From the NCBI GenBank assembly GCA_016794505.1, contig JAEUJZ010000158.1, forward strand, positions 1 through 64,000: a stretch of 64,000 bases of DNA. Direction: 5' to 3'. This DNA is from Myxococcales bacterium. GTDB lineage: Bacteria; Myxococcota_A; Polyangia; Palsa-1104; JAEUJZ01. Each line of letters begins with the position of its first letter. Position 1 is the stretch's first letter. Both the position numbers and the translations under genes were made by a program. The notes beneath the pieces were generated by a model that saw only the letters and a list, made by a program, of their open reading frames with translations, was not told the DNA's origin and did not search any database. This document shows positions 55,081-64,000 of the stretch, piece by piece.

Positions 55081-57677
55081 GAAAGAGACTCCTCAGCGTG
55101 TTCTTTGTTGAGACGAGGCAGAAGCGCCGGCACCAGCACAAACGTACCGAGCGCCGACAAGAGCAGGCCCGCGCAGGAGAGGCCGCCAAACAGTCGCAGC
55201 GGCGGAGCGGCGCCGAGCATCAGCACGCCCATGCCCAAGCCGAGCAGCGCGGCCGTGGTCAAGATCACCGGCCCCACCGTGGGAACGACTTCGCGCGCCG
55301 GGCGCTGGTTCAAGTACCAGATGTAATGCATCGCGAAGTCGGCACCTGAGCTGGTCACGATCGATCCGACGAGCGAGGTGCCCAGATCAATCGGCTGCCC
55401 GATCCAGCCGAGTGTCCCAAACACCACCAAGAGCGACAGCACCGCCGGCACGAGCGACAGCACCGCCGGCACGATGCCGCGCTGCGCGATGGCGAGCGCG
55501 ATCAACACGGCGAGCAGCGCCACGCCCAGGCTGCGCCACTGGTTGCGATCGACGGCCCGCGAAAACGCTCGATCTAGAAGCGGCTCGCCGGTCAGCGTCC
55601 CAGACACGAGGATCGGCGGCGTCTCGCCGGCATCGTGCGGCGGCATCAGCACCTCGGCGACGATCAGATCGAGCCCCGGCGGAGGTTCCTGGCTGCCGAG
55701 CGCCCGCGAAAGCTCGGAGACTCCGTCGCGCTGGGCTGCTTGCAGGGCGGCATCTTCGGGCGCTGGACCCAGGGCAGCACCGCGCTTTTCCAGGGCCGCG
55801 ATCGCCGCTTGGATGGCCGGCAGGCGCTCGGCGCGCGTCGCAGCGGTCCGCGAAAAGCTCACCTCTTCCGAGAGCTCGGCTGCCGAGAGGCGACGCAGTG
55901 CGAACGGCCAGCGCCCCTTGAGATACGCATCCAGAGCCTGCACCACGGGAGCCGCCTCGCCGAGCACCCGCACATGCAAGAGCGCCGCCTTGCGGTCGGC
56001 CGCAAACAGCGTGCGCAGCGAGGCCTCGCCTTCCAAGAAGAACAGGAGCTGCTCGACCTGGCTCTGCTTCTGCGGCAGGCCGCGGATGCCCACCATGCCG
56101 GCGCTGACCAGCGACAGCGGCTCGATGATCGACTGCACCTGCGTGACGCCGGGCAGCGATCGGGCATAGGCCGCAAGGCGGCGAAGCTCGGAAAGAGCGC
56201 GCGGGTCGGTCAGGTCGCCGTGGTCGCTGCGCTCGATCACGATCTGAATGAACTGCGCGCCGCCGAAGGCTTCGTCCAAGAAGCGCTGCGCCAAGGCCGG
56301 CTCGGAGCCGGGGCGGAAAAAGGCGCGCGGCTCCATACGCACCTGCACGCGCAGGATGCCGGCACCACAGATCGCCGCGGCGATCAGCGACAGCGAAATG
56401 ACGGCGACCCGCCCCCTGCGCGCCGCATCAAACAGACGCATCATGAGCGCGCCCAGGCCGGTAAATGGCGCGGCTTCGCCTGCCGTCGTTCCGCGCTCGT
56501 ATCGCGCCACCACCGCGGGCAAGAGCGACACCGCGAACAACAGGCACAGCGTCACGCCCAGGCTGCAGGCATAGCCAAAGCTGCGCATGGCCGAGATGTT
56601 CATCACCGCGAACGACAGAAAGCCGAGCGCGCAGTTGATCGCCGCAACCGCAACCGGCGGACCCGCGACCCGAACCGCTTGCCGTGCCGCCAGCAAGCGA
56701 CCGCGATAGCTGTCCGACCCCGCGCCGGACTGCCCCGACTCGCCGCGCACCAGGTAGTAGCGACCCAGGATGTGAATCGCGTACTGACTGCCGGATGCAA
56801 ACAGGATCAAAGGCAGCGTGCCGGTGACGACGGTGAACGCCTCGCCGACGGCACCCATCAGGCCCAGCACCAGCACGACCGACAGCGCCACGGTGACCAC
56901 GGTCAGCACGACCGGCAGCACGCCGCGAAAGGCCAGAAGCACGATCGCAAAGAACAGGGCCAGAGCCATCGGCGTCAAACGACGCACGTCGCGCTGTGTG
57001 TCTTCATAGATCGCCGGCCCAGCAAACGGCGCGCCGCCGTAATAAAGCGATGCGACGCCGCCTAGCTCGACCTGGGCCAGCGTGCGGACTTTTTCGGCGA
57101 GCACATTGGTCTTGGCTCCATCGGAAAAAAAGACCATGACCAGCGTCGACTTTCCATCGGCAGACAGCACGTTGCCGCGCACCTGCGACAGCCCCAGGCT
57201 GTATTCGCGCAGGGCGCGCAGCGCCGCTTCATCGGTCGGCAGCGGCGACGGCACAAGCGCCTGCACATCGACGCCGCCCTCGCCGCTGCGCAGGTCGGTC
57301 ATGGTCGAAAGCGACACCACACGATCGACGCCTTCGGTGTTCTTGAGCGCCTCAGACAGACGGGAAAGACGGGACAGAACGTCGACCGAAAAGACCTCGC
57401 TGCCAGGCCGCGGCGTCGCACCGATCAAGGCCACCCGCATGGCGCCGAAGCGCTTGGCCACATCTTTGAAGACCATGACCTCGGGCTCGCCCTCGGGCAA
57501 GAACACCAGGACATCGTCTTCGTTGCGCAGCTTCTTCAGACCCAGCGCGCTCAGCAGGGCCAAGACCAGCGTCGCGACGATCAGAAGCCGCGGCGCAGAA
57601 AGCAGGCGCCACAGACCGCGCGGCTCTTCGTCCTTTGGTGGGGGGGCTTGTGCGTTGTCAGGGACCTCGGTTGCCAC
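55077..57677 (-). CDS. MMPL/RND-family permease
   Basis: 866 aa. Twelve-helix RND layout in two halves, each with one helix, a periplasmic loop of about 200 residues and five helices. Membrane segments near 30-50 (LLIVATLVLALLSALGLKK) and at the end (ALGTFVLVPALLPRLN). The family (MMPL, HpnN-like) exports lipids or hydrophobic compounds. Overlap with the LolA-like gene supports a two-part lipid-transport system. Substrate unknown. Confidence 0.88.
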   Translation of the reverse strand: MATEVPDNAQAPPPKDEEPRGLWRLLSAPRLLIVATLVLALLSALGLKKLRNEDDVLVFLPEGEPEVMVFKDVAKRFGAMRVALIGATPRPGSEVFSVDVLSRLSRLSEALKNTEGVDRVVSLSTMTDLRSGEGGVDVQALVPSPLPTDEAALRALREYSLGLSQVRGNVLSADGKSTLVMVFFSDGAKTNVLAEKVRTLAQVELGGVASLYYGGAPFAGPAIYEDTQRDVRRLTPMALALFFAIVLLAFRGVLPVVLTVVTVALSVVLVLGLMGAVGEAFTVVTGTLPLILFASGSQYAIHILGRYYLVRGESGQSGAGSDSYRGRLLAARQAVRVAGPPVAVAAINCALGFLSFAVMNISAMRSFGYACSLGVTLCLLFAVSLLPAVVARYERGTTAGEAAPFTGLGALMMRLFDAARRGRVAVISLSLIAAAICGAGILRVQVRMEPRAFFRPGSEPALAQRFLDEAFGGAQFIQIVIERSDHGDLTDPRALSELRRLAAYARSLPGVTQVQSIIEPLSLVSAGMVGIRGLPQKQSQVEQLLFFLEGEASLRTLFAADRKAALLHVRVLGEAAPVVQALDAYLKGRWPFALRRLSAAELSEEVSFSRTAATRAERLPAIQAAIAALEKRGAALGPAPEDAALQAAQRDGVSELSRALGSQEPPPGLDLIVAEVLMPPHDAGETPPILVSGTLTGEPLLDRAFSRAVDRNQWRSLGVALLAVLIALAIAQRGIVPAVLSLVPAVLSLLVVFGTLGWIGQPIDLGTSLVGSIVTSSGADFAMHYIWYLNQRPAREVVPTVGPVILTTAALLGLGMGVLMLGAAPPLRLFGGLSCAGLLLSALGTFVLVPALLPRLNKEHAEESLS

Positions 57678-57793
57678 AGGGATATGCGCTCCTCTCCGGC
57701 GGGACAGCGACGCAACCTACTCTGTTTTGGGGATGCAGCGAAAGCGGAAGTTTTGCCCGCTGTGGCGGCGCGCACAGAGCACGCAGACGCGGA

Positions 57794-57799
57794 TATGAT
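57794..57799 (+). promoter_or_regulatory. -10 box implying a leaderless transcript
   Basis: TATGAT ends 6 nt before the ATG at 57806, the same spacing as at the kinase gene (17790/17802), so the predicted +1 falls on the start codon. No Shine-Dalgarno sequence lies between. The -35 region is poor. Confidence 0.45.
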
Positions 57800-57805
57800 C
57801 GAGTC

Positions 57806-58603
57806 ATGAAGATCCGCTGCGCACCCTGCATGCTTTGGCTGGCCGTGGGACTGTGCCTTTGGCTGGCGGAAGAGCAAAGCGGTCGGGCCGAGCCCGTCCC
57901 CGGACGCTATCCACAAGCCTCGACGCGAGCGTTGACAGAAGACGAGCTGTCCAAAGAAGACGCCGAGACACTCTCAAATATGCGCAACGAGGTCTATGCG
58001 CGTCACGGCCATCGCTTCAAGACGCCGCGCTTGCACACGCTGTTTTCAGAGCAGCCCTGGTACAAGCCCACGACCGACGATGCCGGCCCGGCCCTCAGCG
58101 AGCTAGAACGCAAGAATGTCGCGTTGATCCGCAGCATCGAAAAGCGCGTGCAAGCCGCCGCTGGCCAGAAGGCCGAAGCCGCCGAGGCGGCGGGCTGGGC
58201 CAAGCTCACGCCCGAGGCGCAGGCGTTCTGGACATCGTTTCGCGCGGCGCTGCGCAGCGGCGATCCCGCCCGCATCACGCGCGTCGCCGCCGACCCTTTT
58301 CGCAACGGGCTAGAGCCGATCCTCGTCAAACAGAGCGACTTCGGATCGACCTTCCGCAGCCCACGCCTGACCCGCGCCGGCTTCCGCGACAGCCTGTCCA
58401 CGGTATTGCCCGACTTCGTGATCAAGCAGATGCTGAAAAAGAGCCCGGTGCAGACCGATGCGCTGCTCTATTTCTATTCCGATCCCGATGAAGCCGAGGA
58501 CAGCGACGAGCGTGTTGGCCGCATCTATCGCTTTCGCCTGCGCGGCAAGGCCTTTCGCCTGGAAGGCGTATGGCTTGCGGCCGGTCCCGGAGAGTTCGAC
58601 TAG
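57806..58603 (+). CDS. Secreted YARHG-domain protein
   Basis: 265 aa from the ATG at 57806. A signal peptide (CMLWLAVGLCLWLAEE...GRA) is followed by the YARHG domain (about 50-100), with the name-giving motif NEVYARHGHRFKTPRL and the typical WYKP and LSELERKNVALI. YARHG domains are extracellular and of unknown function. The C-terminal half (about 115-265) is unrelated and ends VGRIYRFRLRGKAFRLEGVW. Divergent from the permease gene. Confidence 0.8.
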   Translation: MKIRCAPCMLWLAVGLCLWLAEEQSGRAEPVPGRYPQASTRALTEDELSKEDAETLSNMRNEVYARHGHRFKTPRLHTLFSEQPWYKPTTDDAGPALSELERKNVALIRSIEKRVQAAAGQKAEAAEAAGWAKLTPEAQAFWTSFRAALRSGDPARITRVAADPFRNGLEPILVKQSDFGSTFRSPRLTRAGFRDSLSTVLPDFVIKQMLKKSPVQTDALLYFYSDPDEAEDSDERVGRIYRFRLRGKAFRLEGVWLAAGPGEFD

Positions 58604-58712
58604 GAGTCGCGAGGCGGCGGGTCGCAGCGTCGCTCTTGAACTTCGCGGCGTCCTAGCAGACACTAGCGAAGCAGCTCTAGAGCTGTTGTTCTGCGAACTT
58701 AGGAGCCCAAGA

Positions 58713-59441
58713 ATGTCAGCCCAGTGTGAAGAGATTCGGCGCAGTCCCAAGACCAGCCTCGTGGCCGGCACGAGCCTGAGCCTGCTGGGAGCTGGACTTT
58801 CCCTTCTGCTTGCGATGAGCAGTGGGTGTACCAAGGTGGTGGTCTGCAAGGCCGAGACCATGGCGCAGCTACCGCAAGATCAGTACTGCCGGGACTGTAA
58901 GCCCCTCGATCACGAGCTTCTGGACCGCCTGAACACCACGGAGCTTCCGTGGCCCGTGCGCAAGGCCGTCGACGACTGCGCGGATGCCATTCGCCATCCC
59001 GAAAAGCAGGCGGGCTCGGCCGCGTTTGCTTCATCGGGGCGGCCCGGCATCGTCACCAAGGGGGCCCTGCGCCGCTGCCTGAACCGCAACGCGACGCTCG
59101 ATGCGCCGACGCAGTCCGGGTTGGTCGCGCTGATCAATAAGTCGAATCTGGCGGAAGACGAAGACCAGACGAACTTCTATGCCAAGTGCGATGCGGCCAT
59201 GCCGGTCTCGACGCTGCCGGCCCCGCTGCCGCCGCCGGCATCGACCTTGCCGCCGGCTTCGACCTTGCCGCCGGCATCGACCTTGCCGCCGCCAAGCAGC
59301 GCCCCCGACATCTGGCAGCCGCCTGCGGTTTCGGCCCCCGCCGCGCCGCCGCCGGGGGGAATGTCAGCGCCTGCGCTCCCACCGCCCCCCGCCGCACCGC
59401 CGGCCGCTGCCCCGGTCCTGCCGCCTCCCCCTCCGATGTAG
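58713..59441 (+). CDS. Lipoprotein with Pro-rich repeats
   Basis: 242 aa from the ATG at 58713 (AGGAG upstream). Signal with lipobox near MSSGCTK at about residue 37. A Cys-containing N-terminal part (about 40-155) is followed by a Pro/Ala-rich tail with the six-residue repeat STLPPA three times, coded by 18-bp DNA repeats. No family recognised. Downstream of the YARHG gene by 109 bp on the same strand. Confidence 0.6.
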   Translation: MSAQCEEIRRSPKTSLVAGTSLSLLGAGLSLLLAMSSGCTKVVVCKAETMAQLPQDQYCRDCKPLDHELLDRLNTTELPWPVRKAVDDCADAIRHPEKQAGSAAFASSGRPGIVTKGALRRCLNRNATLDAPTQSGLVALINKSNLAEDEDQTNFYAKCDAAMPVSTLPAPLPPPASTLPPASTLPPASTLPPPSSAPDIWQPPAVSAPAAPPPGGMSAPALPPPPAAPPAAAPVLPPPPPM

Positions 59442-59563
59442 TCGCCGCGTGCGGGGCGTCTTGCCCCGCGCGTTCCGCTTGGATCCAGAAAGCCCCGTCA
59501 CCGACCCGATCGATCGATCGCACCTGCCCATGGCTTGCTGCCGGCTAGGCCGCGGCTAGGCCG

Positions 59564-60847
59564 TTAGTTCCCGTCGCTGCTGCGCCCTGCCCCACCGCTC
59601 TCAGACGAAGCGGAAGCGCGCGGGTGCGACGTGCCGGAACCTGTGCGAGGCGACATGAACAGACGGGGCAGCGTGATGCCTCGCGTCTCAGGCAGCAGCC
59701 AGACCCAGCTTGCGGTCGCAATGGCCAAGCACAGCGGCACCGATAGGCCACCGGTCAAGCCATGGCGCGCCACCATGAGGCTGACGATAAACAGCGAGAT
59801 CGGCTGCGCGGCCCGCCCCAGGTTGTACGTCGTGCCCATGGCAGAGCTGCGCACTTCCGTCGGGAACAGCTCAGACAAAAGCGCGCCGAAGCCAGCGGTG
59901 CAGCCCGAGCCAAACCCGAGGAGCAGCATCGTACACCAGAAGAACGACGGATTCGCCGACAGCCACTGCCAGCGGAACGCCAAAAGGGCCAATGCGGCAG
60001 CCGTCAGCAGCGAGTAGATCGAATACGCCGGCCGTCGCCCATAGCGGTCGGCAAAGCTGCCAAAGGTCAGCATGCCCAAGAACTGACCCAGCTGCGCGGT
60101 CAGGATCCACGCAAAGCTGCGGCCGATGCCTTGGTTCATGCGGTCACGCAAAAAGCCGGGCAGCCAGATGTAACAGGTCCAGTACGTGCCCAGCTTCAGC
60201 ACGACGAGGATCCAGGCCATAAACATGTGCTTGCCCATGCCGTTACGCACCGCTTTGACCAAGCCGTACCCCTTGCGATGCGTGGGCTCGTTGGGCAGGC
60301 GCATCGAGCGCCGGATGAACAGCGCGAGGATCGCGGTGGCGCTAGATGCGATCAGCACAGCGCGCCAGCCGACGATCGGCATGATCAAGAATCCCGCGGC
60401 CGCGGCCAGCGCTACACCGACGGGCTCGCCCGCCTGCAAGAGCGCAGAGGCCCGCCCGCGAAAGCGACTCTCGACGGCTTCGGCGACCATACCGTGACCG
60501 ATGGCCCACTCGCCACCAACGCCCAAGCCGACCAGGCCGCGGCCCAGCAGAAAGACCCAGGCATTGGGAGCAAGACCGCACACCAGCGAGCCCAGCGAGT
60601 ACACCAACACCGTCAGTGCCAAGAGCGATCGCTTGCCATAGCGATCGGCCAGCATGCCGGCCAAGATGCCACCGATTCCCGATGTGGCCAGCGCGATGCT
60701 GCCCAGCCACGATTCGGCAAGGTGGGCGATGTGCAGATCGGCGGACACGACCTCTTTGATGAAGCCGTACAGCGCCAGGTCATAGAAGTCGAACGTCCAG
60801 CCGAGAAACGCGAACAGAAAAAGCCGGAGCGGGAAGGGGCGCGACAT
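59564..60847 (-). CDS. MFS transporter (metabolite:proton symporter type)
   Basis: 427 aa from the ATG at 60847, behind GGAG. Twelve membrane helices. The loop 2-3 motif appears as GMLADRYGKRSLLAL, with a matching TFGSFADRYGRRPAY in the second half, and the sugar/acid-symporter hallmark near the fourth helix is GRGLVGLGVGGEWAIGHGMVAE. It resembles the aromatic-acid/sialate branch of the MFS. Substrate unknown. The frame upstream to 61141 is open but without start signals. The 290 bp to ribBX show nothing else. Confidence 0.85.
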   Translation of the reverse strand: MSRPFPLRLFLFAFLGWTFDFYDLALYGFIKEVVSADLHIAHLAESWLGSIALATSGIGGILAGMLADRYGKRSLLALTVLVYSLGSLVCGLAPNAWVFLLGRGLVGLGVGGEWAIGHGMVAEAVESRFRGRASALLQAGEPVGVALAAAAGFLIMPIVGWRAVLIASSATAILALFIRRSMRLPNEPTHRKGYGLVKAVRNGMGKHMFMAWILVVLKLGTYWTCYIWLPGFLRDRMNQGIGRSFAWILTAQLGQFLGMLTFGSFADRYGRRPAYSIYSLLTAAALALLAFRWQWLSANPSFFWCTMLLLGFGSGCTAGFGALLSELFPTEVRSSAMGTTYNLGRAAQPISLFIVSLMVARHGLTGGLSVPLCLAIATASWVWLLPETRGITLPRLFMSPRTGSGTSHPRASASSESGGAGRSSDGN

Positions 60848-61137
60848 CGCTACTCCGATCTGCAATCTGCAGGGAGGGTGGATGCGAGCGGCTGCAAAAA
60901 AGCGGATCCCGACCGAAGGCACAGCGTACAGCGCTGTGGACACTCGTGTGTGTCGGAGAAATCGGTTGCGGCCATCGATGCTCTTTCGATTAAACCCCAA
61001 GTCGGTTGATGAGAGCAACGAGACCTTCGTAGCAAACGCAGGTGGGACGATGCGCCCACAGTAGGTCTTTGGCGCTGGAGCCTGCCGCCGAGGCAACCCA
61101 ACACGCGGCAGACACCGCGCAAGGTGAGCCGATTGCT

Positions 61138-62412
61138 TCACATTGCGGAGCGCGTGTGTAGCGGCAAAAGCTCGGCAATCGTCAGGCCGTAGCCTTGAAG
61201 ACCGGCGATCTTGCGCGGGTTGTCCGTCATCAGCCGCATGCGCTGCACGCCCAGCGTGCGCAGCACTTGTGCCCCCAAGCCGAAGTCGCGCAGCTTGTCC
61301 AAGGGCGCCGACGGAACACCGCTGCTCTCGCGGCTCTGCGGCAGGTGCGCATCAAGATCGCTCTGCAGCGTATAGCGCTGCGTCGGGAAGATGAACAAAA
61401 AGACACCCCGGCCGGCATCGGCGATGGTCTTAAGCGCGGCGCGTAGCTGTGTTCCGCTGTCGCATCCCACTGCCGACAGCACGTCGCCGGGAAAGTTGGC
61501 GGTCTGGACGCGCACCAACACTGGCTCGTCGGTTGCGACGTCACCTAGCGTCAGGGCGAGATACTCGGTGGGCTCGACCAGGGTGCGATAAAGCTGCGCA
61601 CGAAAACCTGCAAGCGGCTTTCCATCGACGGTCGGCACCAACGGAAAGTCGCGCACGCGCTCGACCAAGCGCTCGGTCTGCAGGCGGTATTCGATGATGT
61701 CCGCGACGCTGAGCACGAGCAGCTCATGGGTCTGCGCGAAGCGCTGCAGATCGGGCAGACGCGCCATGGTGCCATCGTCGTTCATGATCTCGCAGATGAC
61801 GCCGGCTGGCTGCAGCCCCGCCAGACGCGACAGATCGACGGAGCCTTCGGTCTGCCCGGTGCGCACCAGCGTGCCGCCGCGCTTGGCACGCAGCGGAAAG
61901 ATATGGCCCGGCGTGATCAAGTCCTCGGGCCGGCTCTGCGGATGGACGGCCGTGAGGATCGTGTGCGCGCGATCCGCAGCCGAGATGCCAGTGGTCACGC
62001 CATGGCGCGCCTCGATGGTCACCGTAAACGCCGTGCCCAGCGACGGTCCACCCGCCCGCGTCGCCTGCAGGGGAAGCTGCAAGTAATCCGCGCGCTCTTC
62101 GGTCAGCGTCAAGCAGATCAGGCCACGGCCATAGCGAGCCATGAAGTTGATCGCTTCCGGCGTTACCTTTTCCGCCGCCATGCATAGGTCGCCTTCGTTT
62201 TCGCGATCTTCGTCGTCGACCAGGATGACGATGCGACCTTGGCGCAGCTCTTCCAGCGCTTGCTGCACCCGACGAATGCGCGCAGTCGGTTCGGGGCTCA
62301 GGTCGTTGTGAAACGCCCGCGGCAGCCCGAACGAGGCGGCTCCCGCAGACAGCGAAAGGCCTTGCGGAGCCGCCCCGGTCTCCGCCATGCGTGTGTTTGG
62401 CATCTCAGACAA
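61138..62412 (-). CDS. ribB: DHBP synthase fused to a degenerate GTP cyclohydrolase II domain (RibBX-like)
   Basis: 424 aa. The N-terminal 3,4-dihydroxy-2-butanone-4-phosphate synthase domain (about 40-245) is intact: [12 protein letters not shown] near 67, and [29 protein letters not shown]. The C-terminal GTP cyclohydrolase II-like domain (about 255-415) lacks most catalytic parts. Two of three zinc cysteines are gone ([16 protein letters not shown] in place of the C-x10-C-x-C pattern), and the GRGIGL-type loop is replaced by [15 protein letters not shown]. The final [14 protein letters not shown] is kept. This matches the RibBX type, thought to supply only RibB activity. Overlaps ribE by 8 nt. 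Confidence 0.88.
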   Translation of the reverse strand: MSEMPNTRMAETGAAPQGLSLSAGAASFGLPRAFHNDLSPEPTARIRRVQQALEELRQGRIVILVDDEDRENEGDLCMAAEKVTPEAINFMARYGRGLICLTLTEERADYLQLPLQATRAGGPSLGTAFTVTIEARHGVTTGISAADRAHTILTAVHPQSRPEDLITPGHIFPLRAKRGGTLVRTGQTEGSVDLSRLAGLQPAGVICEIMNDDGTMARLPDLQRFAQTHELLVLSVADIIEYRLQTERLVERVRDFPLVPTVDGKPLAGFRAQLYRTLVEPTEYLALTLGDVATDEPVLVRVQTANFPGDVLSAVGCDSGTQLRAALKTIADAGRGVFLFIFPTQRYTLQSDLDAHLPQSRESSGVPSAPLDKLRDFGLGAQVLRTLGVQRMRLMTDNPRKIAGLQGYGLTIAELLPLHTRSAM

Positions 62413-63094
62413 AGCCGTTCTCCTTGAGCTTGTCCAGCGTCAGCATCGAGCCCGCTGCGGGCGATGCCGACGTGGAGGACGCGAGCGAGGCCACATGCGG
62501 CATGAGCAAGCGCTCGACGTACTTTCCGATCAGATCCACTTCCAAGTTGACGCGCGCCCCCACCGCCTTGCGCGCCAGCGTCACGCGGCTCTGGGTATAG
62601 GGCACAAGCGAGACGCTGAAGCAGCCCGCAGGCTGGTCGACGCTGTTTACCGTTAGGCTGATGCCGTCGATGGTCATGGCGCCTTTTTCGATGATGTAAC
62701 GCAGCAGCGCAGGCGGTGGCTGCACCACGACATCCCAGCTATCGCCGCGGCGGTAGCTCTTTGCGATCGTTCCGACGCCGTCGACATGGCCGCTGACCAG
62801 GTGCCCGCCCAGACGATCGCCCAGGCGCAGCGCCCGTTCTAGGTGCGCGGTATCGCCGGGGCCAAGCGAGCCGAGCGTTGTGCGGCCCAGGGTCTCGGGC
62901 CCGATCTCGACTTCGACCTCGCCACGGCTGGCCGTCACAACGGTCAAGCAGACGCCGTCGACGGCCAGCGACGCGCCAAGCGGCATGATCTCGGTCAGCA
63001 GCGCGGCCCGGAGGCGCAGGCGCAGTCCGCTGTTCTGAGCCAAAGGCGACAGCGCGACGACGGTTCCCAGATCTTCGACCAGTCCCGTAAACAT
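62405..63094 (-). CDS. ribE: Riboflavin synthase alpha subunit
   Basis: 229 aa. The start MFTGLVEDLGTV is highly typical. Two lumazine-binding repeats (about 1-97 and 98-195) show the pattern, with HLVSGHVDGVGTI and SLTVNSV near the ends of each. It condenses two 6,7-dimethyl-8-ribityllumazine molecules into riboflavin. The last 30 residues are an Ala/Ser extension. It lies 6 bp after ribD and overlaps ribBX, so the three form an operon for flavin synthesis. Confidence 0.95.
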   Translation of the reverse strand: MFTGLVEDLGTVVALSPLAQNSGLRLRLRAALLTEIMPLGASLAVDGVCLTVVTASRGEVEVEIGPETLGRTTLGSLGPGDTAHLERALRLGDRLGGHLVSGHVDGVGTIAKSYRRGDSWDVVVQPPPALLRYIIEKGAMTIDGISLTVNSVDQPAGCFSVSLVPYTQSRVTLARKAVGARVNLEVDLIGKYVERLLMPHVASLASSTSASPAAGSMLTLDKLKENGFV

Positions 63095-63100
63095 CTCCGT

Positions 63101-64000
63101 CTATCCCTCCCCTTTTCGCTCGATCCTCGATGGCTGAGGTGGCGTGGTGTCCGATGGATTGGCTGACCTGGACAGACTCAACGCATCCACGATGCGTTCG
63201 GGCTCGCTAGGGCGATACGGTCCGCGTCGCAGGGTGCCGCGCAGAAAAAGATCCGGACCCAGCCGCTGCACTTCGACATCAGACAGCCACGGTGCGACGG
63301 AAAGCGTCGGAACAGAGAGCCCAGCCAAGAGCGGAACGCCGCGATCCCCAAGAAACAGCGGCGCCACAAACAGCGCCGCTTCATCGGCCAAGCCCGCCGC
63401 GACCAAGCGGCCATGCAGCGTCGCGCCGCCTTCGCACAAGACGTCCTGAATACCGCGCTGACACAGGGCAGAAAGCACGCTGCGCAGATCGAGGAAGTCT
63501 TCCTCTCCCGTCGCTGTATCGACGCCGATCACCTCGCAGCCGTGGCGGCGCAGGCTCTCGACGCGCTCGGGCTTGGCAGCAAGTGCCGAGCTGCCGGCAA
63601 CGATCAGTGTGCCGGGCCCGACCAGCTTGGCAGAGTGCGGAGTGCGCAGGTGGCTGTCGAGGACGACGCGCAGCGGCCGGCTCGCAAGTGCCGCAGAATC
63701 GCTCGCCGGAAGCCGCACAGTCAGCTGCGGATCGTCGGCGAGCACCGTGCCGACACCGACCAGGATGGCGTCGCTGCTGGCTCGCAGACGATGCGCCATG
63801 ACACGCGCTGCGGCGCTGCTCAGCCAGATCGGTGCGGCTTCGGCGAGTGGACGCTCGGCACGAAGCGGCGCGATCCGCCCATCCAGCGACAGCGCAGCTT
63901 TCAACAGGATCTGCGGTCGCCCTTCCGTCATGGCGCGGACGAAGCCGCGGTTCTGCGCTTGGCAGGCTGCTTCTTGCACACCGACCACGACCGCGATACC
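63101..64000 (-). CDS. ribD: Riboflavin biosynthesis protein RibD, cut by window edge
   Basis: Partial; the open frame runs off the right edge, and only about the last 300 residues are seen. The visible part is the C-terminal reductase domain: LLKAALSLDGRIA near its start, SDAILVGVGTVLADDPQLTVR, DVLCEGGATLHGRLVAAGLADE. The residues before it (VVGVQEAACQAQNRGF) correspond to the end of the N-terminal deaminase domain, whose zinc site lies outside. RibD carries out the deaminase and reductase steps of riboflavin synthesis. A flavin riboswitch, if any, would be upstream of the window. Confidence 0.88.
   Translation of the reverse strand, partial: GIAVVVGVQEAACQAQNRGFVRAMTEGRPQILLKAALSLDGRIAPLRAERPLAEAAPIWLSSAAARVMAHRLRASSDAILVGVGTVLADDPQLTVRLPASDSAALASRPLRVVLDSHLRTPHSAKLVGPGTLIVAGSSALAAKPERVESLRRHGCEVIGVDTATGEEDFLDLRSVLSALCQRGIQDVLCEGGATLHGRLVAAGLADEAALFVAPLFLGDRGVPLLAGLSVPTLSVAPWLSDVEVQRLGPDLFLRGTLRRGPYRPSEPERIVDALSLSRSANPSDTTPPQPSRIERKGEG

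Noticed and set aside
55635-57065. 476-codon open frame on the plus strand
   Set aside because: It is antisense to the MMPL permease, which has clear family features; its own sequence is Arg/His-rich and low in hydrophobic residues, typical of a shadow in high-GC DNA.

Overview
The window looks like chromosomal DNA from a high-GC Gram-negative bacterium of the Myxococcota/Deltaproteobacteria type. Evidence for this: a complete type II secretion (T2SS) operon that includes the deltaproteobacterial gspN; a Ser/Thr kinase; many secreted lipoproteins carrying FN3, TIG, Kelch, TPR or Cys-rich repeats; an NtrC-type sigma-54 activator; and long Pro/Ala-rich linkers. No rRNA, tRNA, CRISPR array or prophage was recognised. 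Three short AT-rich patches (about 1-120, 21570-21680 and 31105-31160) stand out from the rest.

Layout. 447-15679 (minus): T2SS operon in the order gspC-D-E-F-G-H-I-J-K-L-M-N, with several coupled start/stop overlaps. 16097-17741 (minus): prmC and a PilZ-like gene, divergent from a kinase-PAS gene (17802) whose start codon sits 6 nt after a TATAAT box. 19540-21546: acyl-CoA desaturase and a DUF1287 protein. 21742-22284: a decayed metallophosphoesterase. 22461-29969: a five-gene heavy-metal-type RND efflux operon (adaptor, pump, outer-membrane channel, response regulator, sensor kinase). 30004-46797: a large cell-envelope cluster built around a histidine kinase and an NtrC-like regulator. 46873-53671: Omp85-like barrel, conserved unknowns, a YbjN protein beside an unknown partner, a TPR protein, a beta-propeller lipoprotein and a DUF4926 protein. 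53902-54244: 42-bp tandem repeats and a 140-bp inverted-repeat element whose other copy lies at 194-332. 54241-57677: LolA-like protein plus MMPL/RND permease. 57806-59441: YARHG protein and a Pro-rich lipoprotein. 59564-60847: MFS transporter. 61138-64000: ribD (partial), ribE and a ribBX-type fusion.

The most interesting part is 35771-46797. The NtrC-like regulator keeps the GAFTGA sigma-54 loop. Sites of the form GTACC-N4-GGTAC, or good half-sites of it, occur at three places near its gene. Two lie about 90-145 bp upstream of good -24/-12 (sigma-54) promoters, one before a Cys-rich secreted lipoprotein and one before a TPR/TIG/outer-membrane-protein operon. The third lies between a TPR/beta-barrel gene and the probable operon that encodes the two-component system itself. 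I infer a local envelope regulon controlled by this sensor/regulator pair. The signal it senses and the function of the secreted proteins cannot be read from the sequence.
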